The notes beneath the pieces were generated by a model. That model was not told where the DNA came from. It worked only from the letters and a program-made list of their open reading frames with translations, and made no database searches. 64,000 nt of DNA, taken from positions 3,410,001-3,474,000 of the forward strand of contig NZ_SGWX01000001.1 of NCBI RefSeq assembly GCF_004216535.1, in the 5' to 3' direction. The position numbers were made by a program, and so were the translations under genes. This stretch comes from Xylanimonas ulmi. Lineage in GTDB: Bacteria > Actinomycetota > Actinomycetes > Actinomycetales > Cellulomonadaceae. Below are positions 56,876-64,000 of this stretch, piece after piece. Numbering within the stretch: position 1 is the first letter of the stretch; every line of letters begins with the position of its first letter.

Positions 56876-57160
56876 ATGGGCACTCACGAGCCGGAGGGCT
56901 GGTGGCGCAGGCTCAGCGCGGACGTGCGGCGTTGGCTCAAGGAGAATCCGCGCTCGGAGCTCAGCACCACGATCTTCGACGCCGTGATCGGCGCCGGCGG
57001 CCCCTACCGCAGCGACCCCGACCGGCATCCCGACGAGTTGCCCGATGGCCGCCTGCTGAGCGACGAGGCGTGGGAGTACATCAAGGAGCAGCCGCACCCC
57101 GACGAGGTGCTCGACGAGGGGCCCGACGCACTCGACGAGGGGCTCGACGACAGAGGGTAG
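56876..57160 (+). CDS. Small acidic protein of unknown function
   Basis: The protein has 94 residues: a basic N-terminus with Trp (EGWWRRLSADVRRWLKENP) and a very acidic C-terminus with repeats (DEVLDEGPDALDEGLDD). No family recognised. Normal codon use and position between sir2 and a tRNA support a real gene. It could be a regulator or interaction peptide, but nothing shows this. Confidence 0.65.
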   Translation: MGTHEPEGWWRRLSADVRRWLKENPRSELSTTIFDAVIGAGGPYRSDPDRHPDELPDGRLLSDEAWEYIKEQPHPDEVLDEGPDALDEGLDDRG

Positions 57161-57265
57161 GCGTCGCGCGGCGCGATCCGACGCGGTCGGCGGGCGCCGC
57201 CGGGAGCGGGATTTGGGGCGTGCGGTCGGAGCGGGTATCCTCGGACGGCCGGTTGCGACCGGCAA

Positions 57266-57352
57266 GGTAGCGTGTCCGAGCGGCCTAAGGAGCACGCCTC
57301 GAAAGCGTGTGTGGGTGAAAGTCCACCGTGGGTTCAAATCCCACCGCTACCG
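57266..57352 (+). tRNA. tRNA-Ser, anticodon CGA
   Basis: The acceptor stem GGTAGCG pairs with CGCTACC (57345-57351), discriminator G. The anticodon stem CACGC/GCGTG (57293-57297 and 57305-57309) encloses the loop CTCGAAA with anticodon CGA at 57300-57302. A long variable arm (GTGGGTGAAAGTCCAC region) and the T-loop GGTTCAAATCC are typical of the class II serine tRNA. CCA is not encoded. A tyrosine integrase gene points towards its 3' end, so it is the probable attachment site of the mobile element. Confidence 0.97.
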
Positions 57353-57359
57353 CCCCCGC

Positions 57360-57397
57360 AAGAGCCCCAGCCGCAGAATCGTGCGGCTGGGGCTCTT
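57360..57397. terminator. 16-bp perfect hairpin after tRNA-Ser
   Basis: AAGAGCCCCAGCCGCA (57360-57375) pairs with 57382-57397 over a 6-base loop. It starts 8 bases after the tRNA and ends 22 bases before the integrase stop, so it probably terminates both transcripts. It may mark the end of the original chromosomal tRNA unit. Confidence 0.85.
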
Positions 57398-57419
57398 CGC
57401 ATTCCGCCGTACTGCTTTT

Positions 57420-58634
57420 TCACTGCTTTTTCGTTCCCGCGGCCAGGTCTGCGGAGGCCTGGGTGACGAGCTGATCGATGACGACTCGCAGGTCCGGAGC
57501 GAGGCGATTCCGCTTCACGTAGTGCAGCCGCGTCGTCGCCTCGCCGGCGTGGCCCAGCTGCGCGGAGGCGGAGGCGATCGACGTCGTGTTGGCGACCATC
57601 GTGCCGACCGTGCGCCGGAAGTCGTGCGGTCGGATGTCGAGTCCGGTGCCCTGCTGCGCGTGCTTGAGTTGGGTCCGGACGTTCGAGGGCGAGCGCGGCC
57701 TTGCGGTCGACGTCGGGAACACGAGCCCGTCGGGACCGCCATCGAGGCCAAGGTCGAGAGCCTCGCGAAGCGCGACGACGACGAAGTTCGGCAGGCTGAT
57801 GGTTCGACGAGACGAGTCGGACTTCGGCATCGGTTGGCGCAGGAGCTTTCCGCCGGCCCGGACCACCGTCCCCTCGACCGTCAGGGTCGGCACCTCCGCA
57901 TCGAGGTCGAGATCCTCCTCCCGGAGTGCAAGACACTCGCCAATCCGTAGCCCGGTGCCGAGCATCGTGTCGACGATCTGCGGCAGCATCGACACGTTCC
58001 GCAACCCTCGGATGGCCGGCCTGTCCTCCCATGCCCGGACGGCCTTGCGGAGAAGGGCGATGTCCTCGAGCGGGATGGTCCTCACCTCGCCGCGCTTCGG
58101 CGTCCGCACGGTCATCGCGTCGCGCACGGGATTGTGGGGAGCGGCGCCGTACCGAACGCACAGCATCATGACCTGCTGCATGACGTTCCGGCACTGCCTT
58201 GCAGTCGCGTACTTCCGCGCCTTCGTGAGCGCCATGAGCACCCGGTTCACAGCGACCGGTGTCACCTCGCGGACGCGGAGTGCGCCGAGCGCTGGTCGGA
58301 GATCCCGGTCGAGCACCCCGACGTACTTCTCCATCGACTGCGGAACGACCTGAGCCTCCGCATGTTTCTCGGCGACCCACTGGTCGAAGACGACGTTCAT
58401 CCGGGTTTCGGGTGCGATCGGCATCAACCCGCCGACCGTGGCGTCGGTGACGACGCGATGGGGCTTGTCCTCCAGGCGGCGCTGCGCCTCGGCTCCCGAT
58501 GCACCACGCGCTTCGTACTTGCGGATCACTCCCGCGAAGTCCCGGTAGGACGCCCGAGCCCGCCACACGCCAGGGGACAGTTCCTGCCGCGTGATCACAC
58601 CCCAGCGACCGGGGTCGAGCGGAACCCTGGGCAT
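57420..58634 (-). CDS. int: Tyrosine-type site-specific integrase
   Basis: The protein has 404 residues. An N-terminal arm-binding part and a SAM-like core-binding domain (PQSMEKYVGVLDRDLRPALG) precede the catalytic domain. The catalytic set is visible: Arg in LGTGLRIGECLALR, Lys in KSDSSRRTISLP, H-x-x-R in RPHDFRRTVGTM, His in QLGHAGEATT and the nucleophile Tyr in RLHYVK. It would recombine the element with the tRNA-Ser gene. It follows the excisionase gene by 3 bases. Confidence 0.95.
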   Translation of the reverse strand: MPRVPLDPGRWGVITRQELSPGVWRARASYRDFAGVIRKYEARGASGAEAQRRLEDKPHRVVTDATVGGLMPIAPETRMNVVFDQWVAEKHAEAQVVPQSMEKYVGVLDRDLRPALGALRVREVTPVAVNRVLMALTKARKYATARQCRNVMQQVMMLCVRYGAAPHNPVRDAMTVRTPKRGEVRTIPLEDIALLRKAVRAWEDRPAIRGLRNVSMLPQIVDTMLGTGLRIGECLALREEDLDLDAEVPTLTVEGTVVRAGGKLLRQPMPKSDSSRRTISLPNFVVVALREALDLGLDGGPDGLVFPTSTARPRSPSNVRTQLKHAQQGTGLDIRPHDFRRTVGTMVANTTSIASASAQLGHAGEATTRLHYVKRNRLAPDLRVVIDQLVTQASADLAAGTKKQ

Positions 58635-58637
58635 CAG

Positions 58638-58850
58638 TCAGCCCTCCCGCCGGTCGTCGGTCACCGCGTCGAGCCATTCCTCGACGTCGTCGGGCCGGTA
58701 CCGCAGGCGGCCACCGACGTGGATCACCTTCGGCCCGCCGCCGTGGCTCGACCAGGCGTACACGCAGTACATCGTCACGCCGAGGTACTCGGCGAGTTCC
58801 GCGGGCGTCATCAGTCGCCGACGGGTGGTCTGTTCGGTCGTGCTGCTCAT
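58638..58850 (-). CDS. xis: Excisionase-type helix-turn-helix protein
   Basis: The protein has 70 residues with a winged helix (LMTPAELAEYLGVTMYCVYAW, GGRLRYRPDDVEEWLDA) of the MerR/excisionase type found beside actinobacterial integrases. It would bend the attachment-site DNA and favour excision. It lies directly upstream of int in the same operon. The N-terminus overlaps the end of the decayed replication gene. Confidence 0.9.
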   Translation of the reverse strand: MSSTTEQTTRRRLMTPAELAEYLGVTMYCVYAWSSHGGGPKVIHVGGRLRYRPDDVEEWLDAVTDDRREG

Positions 58851-59662
58851 CTCGGGTTCCCCTCTCTCGGATGGTGCTCGCTTGTTCGTGACGGTGCTCG
58901 GCTCGCCACTGCGCGTACTCGCGGGCGCGCGCGGCTGCGGCGTCGGCGAGAGCCGTGTCCCCGATGCGAGGCCAGCCGGTGCCCTGGAACGTCCAGGCGC
59001 CGACGACGAGCGTGGTCTCTTCCTCGTCGGCCAGGAGGCGGGCTTCGAGGTCGCGGGTGTCGAGGGTCTCGCCGCGGCGCCGGGACTCAGCGAGCAGCCG
59101 GGCCGCGCGAGGCCGGCGGGCGCGGAGGCGGCCGAGGGTCACGGAGTAGTGGCGTGACTTGGTGGAGAAGTGGCCCCGGAAGCCGAGCATGGTGGACCAG
59201 TGACCGAGGAGCGCGGAGGGGTTCTCCTTGCAGTCGCCGCACAGGCCAGGGTGACGATCCCCGGCGCGCTCGTCACACCCGAACGGGCAGCCCGTGAGCG
59301 CGCGAGCCGCGAGGGACCGGCACGTCTCCATGATCCGTTCGTGGTGCGGCGCCGGTCGCGAAGGGTCGACGCCGGCCGACTTCGTGGCGTACTTGGCGAG
59401 GAAGGCCGCCACCTGTTCAGCGGTGATCTCGTCGCCGACAACGCCGCCCTCGCGCACGACCCGCACGTTGGTCTGCACGCCGAGGTGGAGTTCGCGCGCG
59501 ATGTCCTCGTCGTCCACAGGGGCCGCGGTGACGACGACGGCAGTGGCGGCCGCGGTGACGATGTCGCACACCCGCGAGGCGGTGATCGGCGCGGGGAGCC
59601 CGGTCCGTCCGGCCCGTCGACACGGATGAGCGCGTGGAAGTGGACCACTCCACCGCCCGGAT
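58851..59662 (-). pseudogene. Remnant of a RepSA-like replication initiator, N-terminally truncated and frameshifted
   Basis: The C-terminal half of a RepSA-type protein is recognisable: GGVVHFHALIRVDGPDGPG (frame ending near 59608), then in another frame PITASRVCDIVTAA, GGVVGDEITAEQVAAFLAKY, MLGFRGHFSTKSRHYSVTLG and TLVVGAWTFQGTGWPRIGD. The family has these pieces in one frame, so a frameshift lies near 59608. There is no start codon for the first piece and no stop near xis in the second; the N-terminal half, with the zinc motif and 'LTAPSF'-type block, is absent. RepSA proteins start rolling-circle replication of excised AICEs. The product is most likely non-functional. Confidence 0.75.
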
Positions 59663-60091
59663 TGAGGCGGCCTCGTTGGCGTACGAGCGCCAGCGGAGCC
59701 GTCGGTCCGTTGCCACCAAGACGTGCTGCACGCCGAGGTCGCTGCGCCGACGCCGGAACGCGTTCGTCGTCGTGGACCGGAAGCCCTTCCGAGGGCGACG
59801 GACCGCGCCGAGCTCGTGCCCGAACGTCGCGGCCAGGACGGAGATCGGCCGCTCGCGTGAAGCGTGGTCAGCGATCCAGACGGACAGCCGCACGACGACG
59901 GCCAGGCCGATCCCGACGGACAGCAACGAGAAGCCGATGCCGGTGCGGTACAGCAGCGCCGCCCCAAGCGCAGCCAGCAGCGGGACGATCATCACCACGC
60001 GAAGGCGAAGGCGGGCGATGTAGTACCCGGGAGGGCCGAGGTACGTCATGTCGACGTCGTAGATCTCGTCGTCGTCGTCCGGGAGGCGCAT
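59417..60091 (-). CDS. VirB3/TrbD-like small membrane protein, 3' end fused to rep remnant
   Basis: The frame gives 224 residues, of which about the first 145 look natural. An acidic N-terminus (MRLPDDDDEIYDVDMTYLGP) precedes two membrane helices (VVMIVPLLAALGAALLY and SLLSVGIGLAVVVRLS), then a basic soluble part. Size and position just after a VirB2-like gene fit VirB3/TrbD-type conjugation proteins, but the identification is weak. From about 59660 the frame runs out of phase over the replication-gene remnant, so the last about 80 residues are probably junk after a deletion. It starts 6 bases after the upstream gene. Confidence 0.5.
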   Translation of the reverse strand: MRLPDDDDEIYDVDMTYLGPPGYYIARLRLRVVMIVPLLAALGAALLYRTGIGFSLLSVGIGLAVVVRLSVWIADHASRERPISVLAATFGHELGAVRRPRKGFRSTTTNAFRRRRSDLGVQHVLVATDRRLRWRSYANEAASIRAVEWSTSTRSSVSTGRTDRAPRADHRLAGVRHRHRGRHCRRRHRGPCGRRGHRARTPPRRADQRAGRARGRRCRRRDHR

Positions 60092-60097
60092 GATGGC

Positions 60098-60325
60098 TCA
60101 CGCCCCACCGACCAGGCCGAACAGCCAAGCGCTGATCTCGTCGGCCTTGCCAGACAGGACCATCCCGAGGAACAGCAACCCGACCAGGGCGACGCCCATC
60201 TTGGTCACCGCCTTCGAGACGTTGCCTGCGTTGCCGGCCCACAGCACCCCGATCGCGATGACGATCAGGATCAGCGGGACCAGGTTGGTCTCGATCCACC
60301 CGGCGATGCCGGTCGTAGCAAACAT
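60098..60325 (-). CDS. Small two-helix membrane protein, VirB2/TrbC-pilin-like
   Basis: The protein has 75 residues from ATG 60325 (GGGGA upstream); a longer start at 60355 is possible. Two hydrophobic helices (LVPLILIVIAIGVLW and MGVALVGLLFLGMVL) are joined by a short basic loop (AGNAGNVSKAVTK). This is the pattern of VirB2/TrbC pilin-type or TcpE-like components of actinobacterial conjugative elements. The next gene is also a small membrane protein; the rest of a transfer operon is missing. Confidence 0.65.
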   Translation of the reverse strand: MFATTGIAGWIETNLVPLILIVIAIGVLWAGNAGNVSKAVTKMGVALVGLLFLGMVLSGKADEISAWLFGLVGGA

Positions 60326-60452
60326 GAGGGTCCCCGTTCGTTCAGCGTGAAACACATACCGTCTAATGCGTTACACGTTGCGCCGATCTGGAGTGATCGC
60401 AAGGGGTCTGGCGGAACAGGTGGAGAACGGCTGCCGGACCGCCCGCCGAGGG

Positions 60453-60734
60453 TCAGGCGTCGGGGTGCTGCGCCAGGAACGCGCGGGCCTGCTCGGCCGT
60501 CGTGATCGTCTGCTGCTGCGTCCTCTGGATGTAGGCCACCATGCTCTTGGACAGGCCAACATCGGCGGCAACTTTCCCGAGCGTGGCCCCGGGGATCGCG
60601 AGCATCGCCAGCACCTCCGCGTCGCGGTCCAGACGCGCACGGCGGTCAGCTTCAGCCGCCTTCGCCTGACGCGTGATCGCAGCACGAGCGCGGGCGCGGT
60701 GCTCGTCGTACTCAGAGCTCGGCGACTCAACCAT
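60453..60734 (-). CDS. Helix-turn-helix regulator next to the methyltransferase
   Basis: The protein has 93 residues from ATG 60734. The first half is a basic/charged helix (DEHRARARAAITRQAKAAEA); the second has a helix-turn-helix (ATLGKVAADVGLSKSMVAYI). It is divergent from the methyltransferase gene, with a perfect palindrome in the 89-base gap. It may act like a controller (C) protein of restriction-modification systems, timing methylase and nuclease expression, or be a regulator of the mobile element. Confidence 0.75.
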   Translation of the reverse strand: MVESPSSEYDEHRARARAAITRQAKAAEADRRARLDRDAEVLAMLAIPGATLGKVAADVGLSKSMVAYIQRTQQQTITTAEQARAFLAQHPDA

Positions 60735-60753
60735 GCTCGAGACTGTACGCGCG

Positions 60754-60777
60754 CAACGTGCAGTATGGTGCACGTTG
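60754..60777. promoter_or_regulatory. Palindromic operator between HTH regulator and methyltransferase genes
   Basis: CAACGTGCA (60754-60762) and TGCACGTTG (60769-60777) are exact reverse complements with a 6-base spacer. The site lies 19 bases from the regulator start and 46 bases from the methyltransferase start, suited to control of both. A further half site, CACGTTG, occurs at about 60371. Confidence 0.75.
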
Positions 60778-60823
60778 ACCACGTCGCGTTGCCGTGTCAC
60801 ACCCGCGTGAAAGGATCCCGACC

Positions 60824-62500
60824 ATGGCCGTGGCAGAAGTGGGGTTCGTCGAGTACGGGGAGGTCTTCACCCGACGCTGGGTGGTCGAGACCATCCTCGA
60901 CCTCGTGGGCTACACGGCCGATCGGAACCTGGCCGCTACGACTCTCGTCGAGCCATCGGTGGGCTCAGGGGCGTTCATCGGCCCCGTCGTCGAGAGGCTC
61001 GCTGCCAGCGCGACGGCGCACGGCGTGCGCTTCGAGGATCTCGCCGACGCTGTCCGTGGGTATGACCTCCGGCCCCAGCACGTCGAGTCTTGTCAAGCGC
61101 TGGTCGCCGAGATCCTGCGCACGCACGGAGCGTCCGACGGCGTCGCGCGTTGGCTGGCGATGACGTGGCTTCGCAGCGCCGACTTCCTCTTGGACGACGC
61201 GGACACCCCGGCCGACTTCGTCGTCGGGAACCCGCCATACATTCGCTCTGACGACCTCGACGACGAGACCGAGGCGGCCTACCGCGCGCGATGGACCACG
61301 ATGTGGGGTCGCGCCGACATCTTCGTCGGGTTCTACGAGCGCGCACTCGCGATGCTCAAGCCTGACGGCAAACTCGGGTACATCTGCGCCGACCGGTGGA
61401 TGCGCAACGCATACGGTGCGCGCCTACGGGAGCTCGTCGCCGAGCGGTACGCGGTCGAGGCCTTGTGGCAGATGCACGACGTCGACGCGTTCCACGCCGA
61501 GGTATCTGCGTACCCGGCCATCACCATCCTTGCCCGGCACGAACAGGGCACCGTGGCCGTCCTCGACACGACGGACGAGTTCGGCCCGCGCGGTGCCGCT
61601 GAGGCGCTCAACTTCAGCAAGTCCGGCGCCGACGATGCGCACGGTCACGGATGGACCGGGTCACGGCTGGCTGACTGGTTCGAAGGGCGCGACCTGTGGC
61701 CGGCTGGCAGGCCAGCACTGATCCGGGTGCTTGAGCGGCTCAACGAGACGTTCCCGACGCTCGAGGAGACGGGCGGCACGACGAAGATCTCGATCGGCGT
61801 CGCGTCCGGGGCGGACAAGGCGTTCATCGTCGACGCGCACGCCGATGTCGAGGCTGATCGTCTCCTTCCCCTCGTCATGGCCGACGACATTCGCGCCGGA
61901 ACCCTCGGCACGGCTCGTCGACTCCTGATCAACCCGTGGGATGAGCGGGGCGAGCTCGTCGACCTGACCGCGTACCCGCGCATGGCTCGGACACTGGCGG
62001 CGCACCCGGCGGTCAAGCGACGCTTCGTCGCGCGCAAGAACCCTGGCCGGTGGCACCGGACGATCGACAAGGTCTACCCGGGCCTGGCCGAGCGTCCGAA
62101 GCTGCTTCTCCAGGACATGAAGGCGCAGATCACACCCGTCCTCGAGCCCGGCGGCCTCTACCCGCACCACAACCTGTACTACATCGTCTCGACGGGGTGG
62201 GACCTCGAGGTGCTCGGTGGCCTGCTGCTGAGCGAGGTCGCCGAGGCATTCGTCGACGCCTATGGCGTCAAGATGCGCGGGGGGACGCTACGGTTCCAGG
62301 CGCAGTACCTCCGCAAGATCCGGGTGCCCCGGCCTGAGGCGATTCCGCCCGAGATCGCGACACAACTGCGGAAGGCGTTCCGAGCGCGAGACCGCGCCGC
62401 GGCGACGCGGGCTGCAGAGGCGGCCTACGGCCTGCCCGAGGGAACGATGGCCGCTGTCCGAGGTGTCGGGCCCGGCAGATCACCGTCCTTGTTCGGGTGA
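60824..62500 (+). CDS. N6-adenine DNA methyltransferase (Eco57I/TaqI type)
   Basis: The protein has 558 residues. Motif I is EPSVGSGAF (43-51), which binds S-adenosylmethionine; motif IV is NPPY (136-139), the catalytic site for adenine N6. The C-terminal part (LEPGGLYPHHNLYYIVST, GGTLRFQAQYLRKIRVP) fits the target-recognition region of gamma-class enzymes. AAAGGA precedes the ATG. It converges with the putative restriction gene, so it likely protects host DNA from that nuclease. The recognition sequence is unknown. Confidence 0.92.
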   Translation: MAVAEVGFVEYGEVFTRRWVVETILDLVGYTADRNLAATTLVEPSVGSGAFIGPVVERLAASATAHGVRFEDLADAVRGYDLRPQHVESCQALVAEILRTHGASDGVARWLAMTWLRSADFLLDDADTPADFVVGNPPYIRSDDLDDETEAAYRARWTTMWGRADIFVGFYERALAMLKPDGKLGYICADRWMRNAYGARLRELVAERYAVEALWQMHDVDAFHAEVSAYPAITILARHEQGTVAVLDTTDEFGPRGAAEALNFSKSGADDAHGHGWTGSRLADWFEGRDLWPAGRPALIRVLERLNETFPTLEETGGTTKISIGVASGADKAFIVDAHADVEADRLLPLVMADDIRAGTLGTARRLLINPWDERGELVDLTAYPRMARTLAAHPAVKRRFVARKNPGRWHRTIDKVYPGLAERPKLLLQDMKAQITPVLEPGGLYPHHNLYYIVSTGWDLEVLGGLLLSEVAEAFVDAYGVKMRGGTLRFQAQYLRKIRVPRPEAIPPEIATQLRKAFRARDRAAATRAAEAAYGLPEGTMAAVRGVGPGRSPSLFG

Positions 62501-62508
62501 CGCCGGGG

Positions 62509-63528
62509 TCAGTACACGCTGTCGGCGACTTCCCTGATCCGCGCCCGTGCCTCACGGTGCATGGTCACGGGAGTTGCGTCGATGACACGGCGGACCATCG
62601 TCCCGAGAAACCGTGAAGGGGACAGCGCGGCCGGGATCTTGTCATGCAGGATCTTCACGGCGGGAAGTGCGGCAAGCACTGCATCGACGTCGGAGCTCGG
62701 CTCGCTAGGAACGTCCTCGTCTTCCGGTTCGCTCTCGAGCCCGGCGGACACCAGAGGGTTCTCGGCATCGAGGACGTCGTCATCCGCCGGTGCCTCAACG
62801 CTCCCGCCGTACTCGATCATGACTAGGCACGTCGCGTGGTACGCGTCGTCCTCACGGCCGAGCTTCTCCAGGAGATCGATCAGCCACTCCGCCTTGTCGG
62901 GCTCTTCGTCGAGGATCGTCGAGCGGAGCCCGAACAGGAAGCCCAGCGCTGCGAGCGGGTGACGGAGCCGAAGGTTCTTCGCGTCGCCATACGACTCCTC
63001 GACACGGTTCGCCGCGTTCTTCCCGAATGACGAGTCCATGCGCTTGGTCGAGATCAGCAACTCAGGCCCGGTCTGCCAGTCCGTCATGATGACGTCGACC
63101 TGCTTGAGGTAGTTCTTCCCGAGGATGCTCGCCGACGACGACGTCACGCCCTGGATCGACGTCTTCGTCGTCAGCAGCCTCGAGATCTCCGCCTGGAGCC
63201 GCTTCGGCGCACCATCCATCAGTTTGGCGACGGGCTGCGGCAGGATCCGTGGGTGCGCGGCGCGCGGCCAGACAGCGTCCTTGCCGAAGCCCGCACGTCG
63301 GAGTTCGTAGCTCAGCCACACATCGAGAGCGAGCGCGGGCACGCCGGTCGTTGTGGCGGCCTTGAGGTACAGAGGCACACCGAGCAGGCGCTCGAGCGTG
63401 TCAAAGTCCGCTGCGTAGGCCAGGAGCCCCTCAGGGTCGATGATCCACGGGTTGCTGTGGGCTCCGTCGAGAGCCGCGTCGGCGACTATGCGATCGAAGT
63501 AGGCCCAGGCTCTGGTCTTCACGCTCAC
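62509..63528 (-). CDS. Putative type II restriction endonuclease (PD-(D/E)XK-like)
   Basis: The protein has about 339 residues from GTG 63528; upstream in-frame starts exist and no clear ribosome binding site decides. A probable nuclease core is YLKQVDVIMTDWQTGPELLI followed by STKRM, giving Asp145, Glu156 and Lys162 in a PD-(D/E)XK-like spacing. The segment NRVEESYGDAKNLRLRHPLA follows. The rest resembles no family I can name. It ends 8 bases from the end of the methyltransferase gene on the opposite strand. The partnership, rather than the sequence alone, suggests a restriction enzyme. Confidence 0.65.
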   Translation of the reverse strand: MSVKTRAWAYFDRIVADAALDGAHSNPWIIDPEGLLAYAADFDTLERLLGVPLYLKAATTTGVPALALDVWLSYELRRAGFGKDAVWPRAAHPRILPQPVAKLMDGAPKRLQAEISRLLTTKTSIQGVTSSSASILGKNYLKQVDVIMTDWQTGPELLISTKRMDSSFGKNAANRVEESYGDAKNLRLRHPLAALGFLFGLRSTILDEEPDKAEWLIDLLEKLGREDDAYHATCLVMIEYGGSVEAPADDDVLDAENPLVSAGLESEPEDEDVPSEPSSDVDAVLAALPAVKILHDKIPAALSPSRFLGTMVRRVIDATPVTMHREARARIREVADSVY

Positions 63529-63630
63529 GCTGGGCAGCGTAGCGGTTGGCACGGCTCCCGATGCTCCGAAACTGTCGGCACGGCCACGTGACGCACATGA
63601 AGTGGCCGACCGTCGAGACAAGCTCGACGA

Positions 63631-64000
63631 CTACGTCGCCGCCGGGCTGTCCGAGGATCGATCAACTCGGTAGCGGCGTTGACGCGCGTAGTCGGCGATT
63701 TCGGACCCGATATGAAGGAGTACAAGCGTCGCATCTTCGATGTATCTGGCAATCTCCTTCGCTGACCGGGACTCGTCATCTCTATGGAACAACTCGTCGA
63801 TCGGCGCATTTGCATGTGCGACGTCGTTTCTGACGCTCGCGAGTTTTGTGATCGATGCATCCGCTGAGGCAGATGGCATCGCGTCGCCACCGATCTCAAG
63901 TAAGGACCATACCCGCCTAAGGTGACTTGGCCTAATGGTCCGACCGTCCAGAGGTGGTTGCGGTCCGCTCGATGTGGGCCCTGGCAGTCGAGCGATCTCC
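63631..64000 (-). CDS. HEPN-domain protein, 5' end beyond the window
   Basis: At least 122 C-terminal residues are encoded; the frame is open to the window edge (through PLDGRTIRPSHLRRVWSLL), so the ATG at 63879 is not the true start. The HEPN signature R-x4-H is RNDVAH, followed by helices (SAKEIARYIEDATLVLLHIG). HEPN proteins are often RNases in toxin-antitoxin and defence systems, or structural partners in them. Its base composition is lower in GC than the chromosome. It lies upstream of the putative restriction gene in the same direction. Confidence 0.65.
   Translation of the reverse strand, partial: EIARLPGPTSSGPQPPLDGRTIRPSHLRRVWSLLEIGGDAMPSASADASITKLASVRNDVAHANAPIDELFHRDDESRSAKEIARYIEDATLVLLHIGSEIADYARQRRYRVDRSSDSPAAT

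Larger units (their letters stand above)
57353..64000. mobile_element. Integrated element at tRNA-Ser (AICE/ICE-like), right end beyond the window
   Basis: From the tRNA 3' end onward the content is integrase, excisionase, broken RepSA-like gene, remnants of a type IV secretion set, an HTH regulator, methyltransferase, putative restriction enzyme and a HEPN protein. Base composition falls noticeably in the last kilobase. No second copy of the tRNA 3' end is in the window, so the other boundary lies beyond 64000. Confidence 0.8.

Noticed and set aside
57334-59967. An 877-residue open frame on the minus strand across integrase, excisionase and rep remnant
   Set aside because: Only its part between about 59620 and 58851 resembles a known family (RepSA). 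The rest is out-of-frame reading of int and xis, kept open by high GC.
63546-63833. Plus-strand open frame over the HEPN gene region
   Set aside because: Composition is poor and it is antisense to a frame with a clear HEPN motif that continues past the window end.

Overview
The window is very GC-rich DNA with dense genes, GTG starts and strong GGAGG-type ribosome binding sites. Several features are typical of Actinobacteria: an HspR/HAIR-controlled dnaK operon, LacI-controlled sugar ABC transport genes next to beta-glucosidases, a DevS/DevR-like two-component pair, DUF6318-type lipoprotein genes and a RepSA-like replication protein. Together with the glycosidases these suggest a cellulolytic actinobacterium near Cellulomonadaceae/Micrococcales. 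That placement is an inference; no rRNA or other typing gene is present.

Layout. 1-6.4 kb holds the end of a ThiP/ThiQ-like ABC transporter, an aldo/keto reductase with a perfect palindrome in front of it, glucose-6-phosphate isomerase, CutC and a double-GNAT acetyltransferase. 6.6-13.7 kb is an oligosaccharide utilisation locus: LacI regulator, lipoprotein binding protein, two permeases and a GH3 glycosidase. A perfect 20-bp LacI-type operator lies between the divergent regulator and transporter. 13.8-18.7 kb has an Hsp15-like S4 protein, a DevR-like response regulator convergent with a two-GAF histidine kinase, a universal stress protein, a small unknown and an acyltransferase.

18.8-34.7 kb is a [NiFe]-hydrogenase island. 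hypF-hypA-hypB (then a GH1 beta-glucosidase) and hypC-hypD-hypE-nickel permease run on the plus strand. The structural operon hyaA-hyaB-hyaC-hyaD runs on the minus strand: Tat-exported small subunit, large subunit, cytochrome b and protease. Between them lies a second set: an orphan large-subunit-like protein, a second HypC and a second HypA. Products of the island would import nickel, build the NiFe(CN)2CO centre, cleave the large-subunit tail and anchor an outward-facing uptake hydrogenase to the quinone pool through the cytochrome b. That cytochrome b carries an unexpected N-terminal domain resembling the nucleotide-binding domain of P-type ATPases.

34.7-57.2 kb contains a DrrAB-like ABC exporter, the dnaK-grpE-dnaJ-hspR heat-shock operon with two HAIR operators, a degenerate GGDEF protein and a 1358-residue membrane-tethered ECF sigma factor. 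It continues with upp, tadA, an AI-2E-type permease and an ABC exporter with a large insertion in its ATPase domain. The rest is a lipoprotein/secreted protein pair, a CrtI-like oxidoreductase carrying a palindromic insert, an HTTM protein, a Sir2 deacetylase and a small acidic protein.

57.27-64.0 kb begins with tRNA-Ser(CGA) and enters an integrated mobile element at its 3' end. In order this has a tyrosine integrase, an excisionase, a broken RepSA-like replication gene fused to a truncated VirB3-like membrane gene, and a VirB2-like small membrane protein. A cargo of probable defence genes follows: HTH regulator, N6-adenine methyltransferase, a putative PD-(D/E)XK restriction enzyme, and a HEPN-domain protein cut by the window edge. 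No CRISPR array, rRNA gene or intact insertion sequence was found, and no gene-free stretch exceeds about 300 bases.
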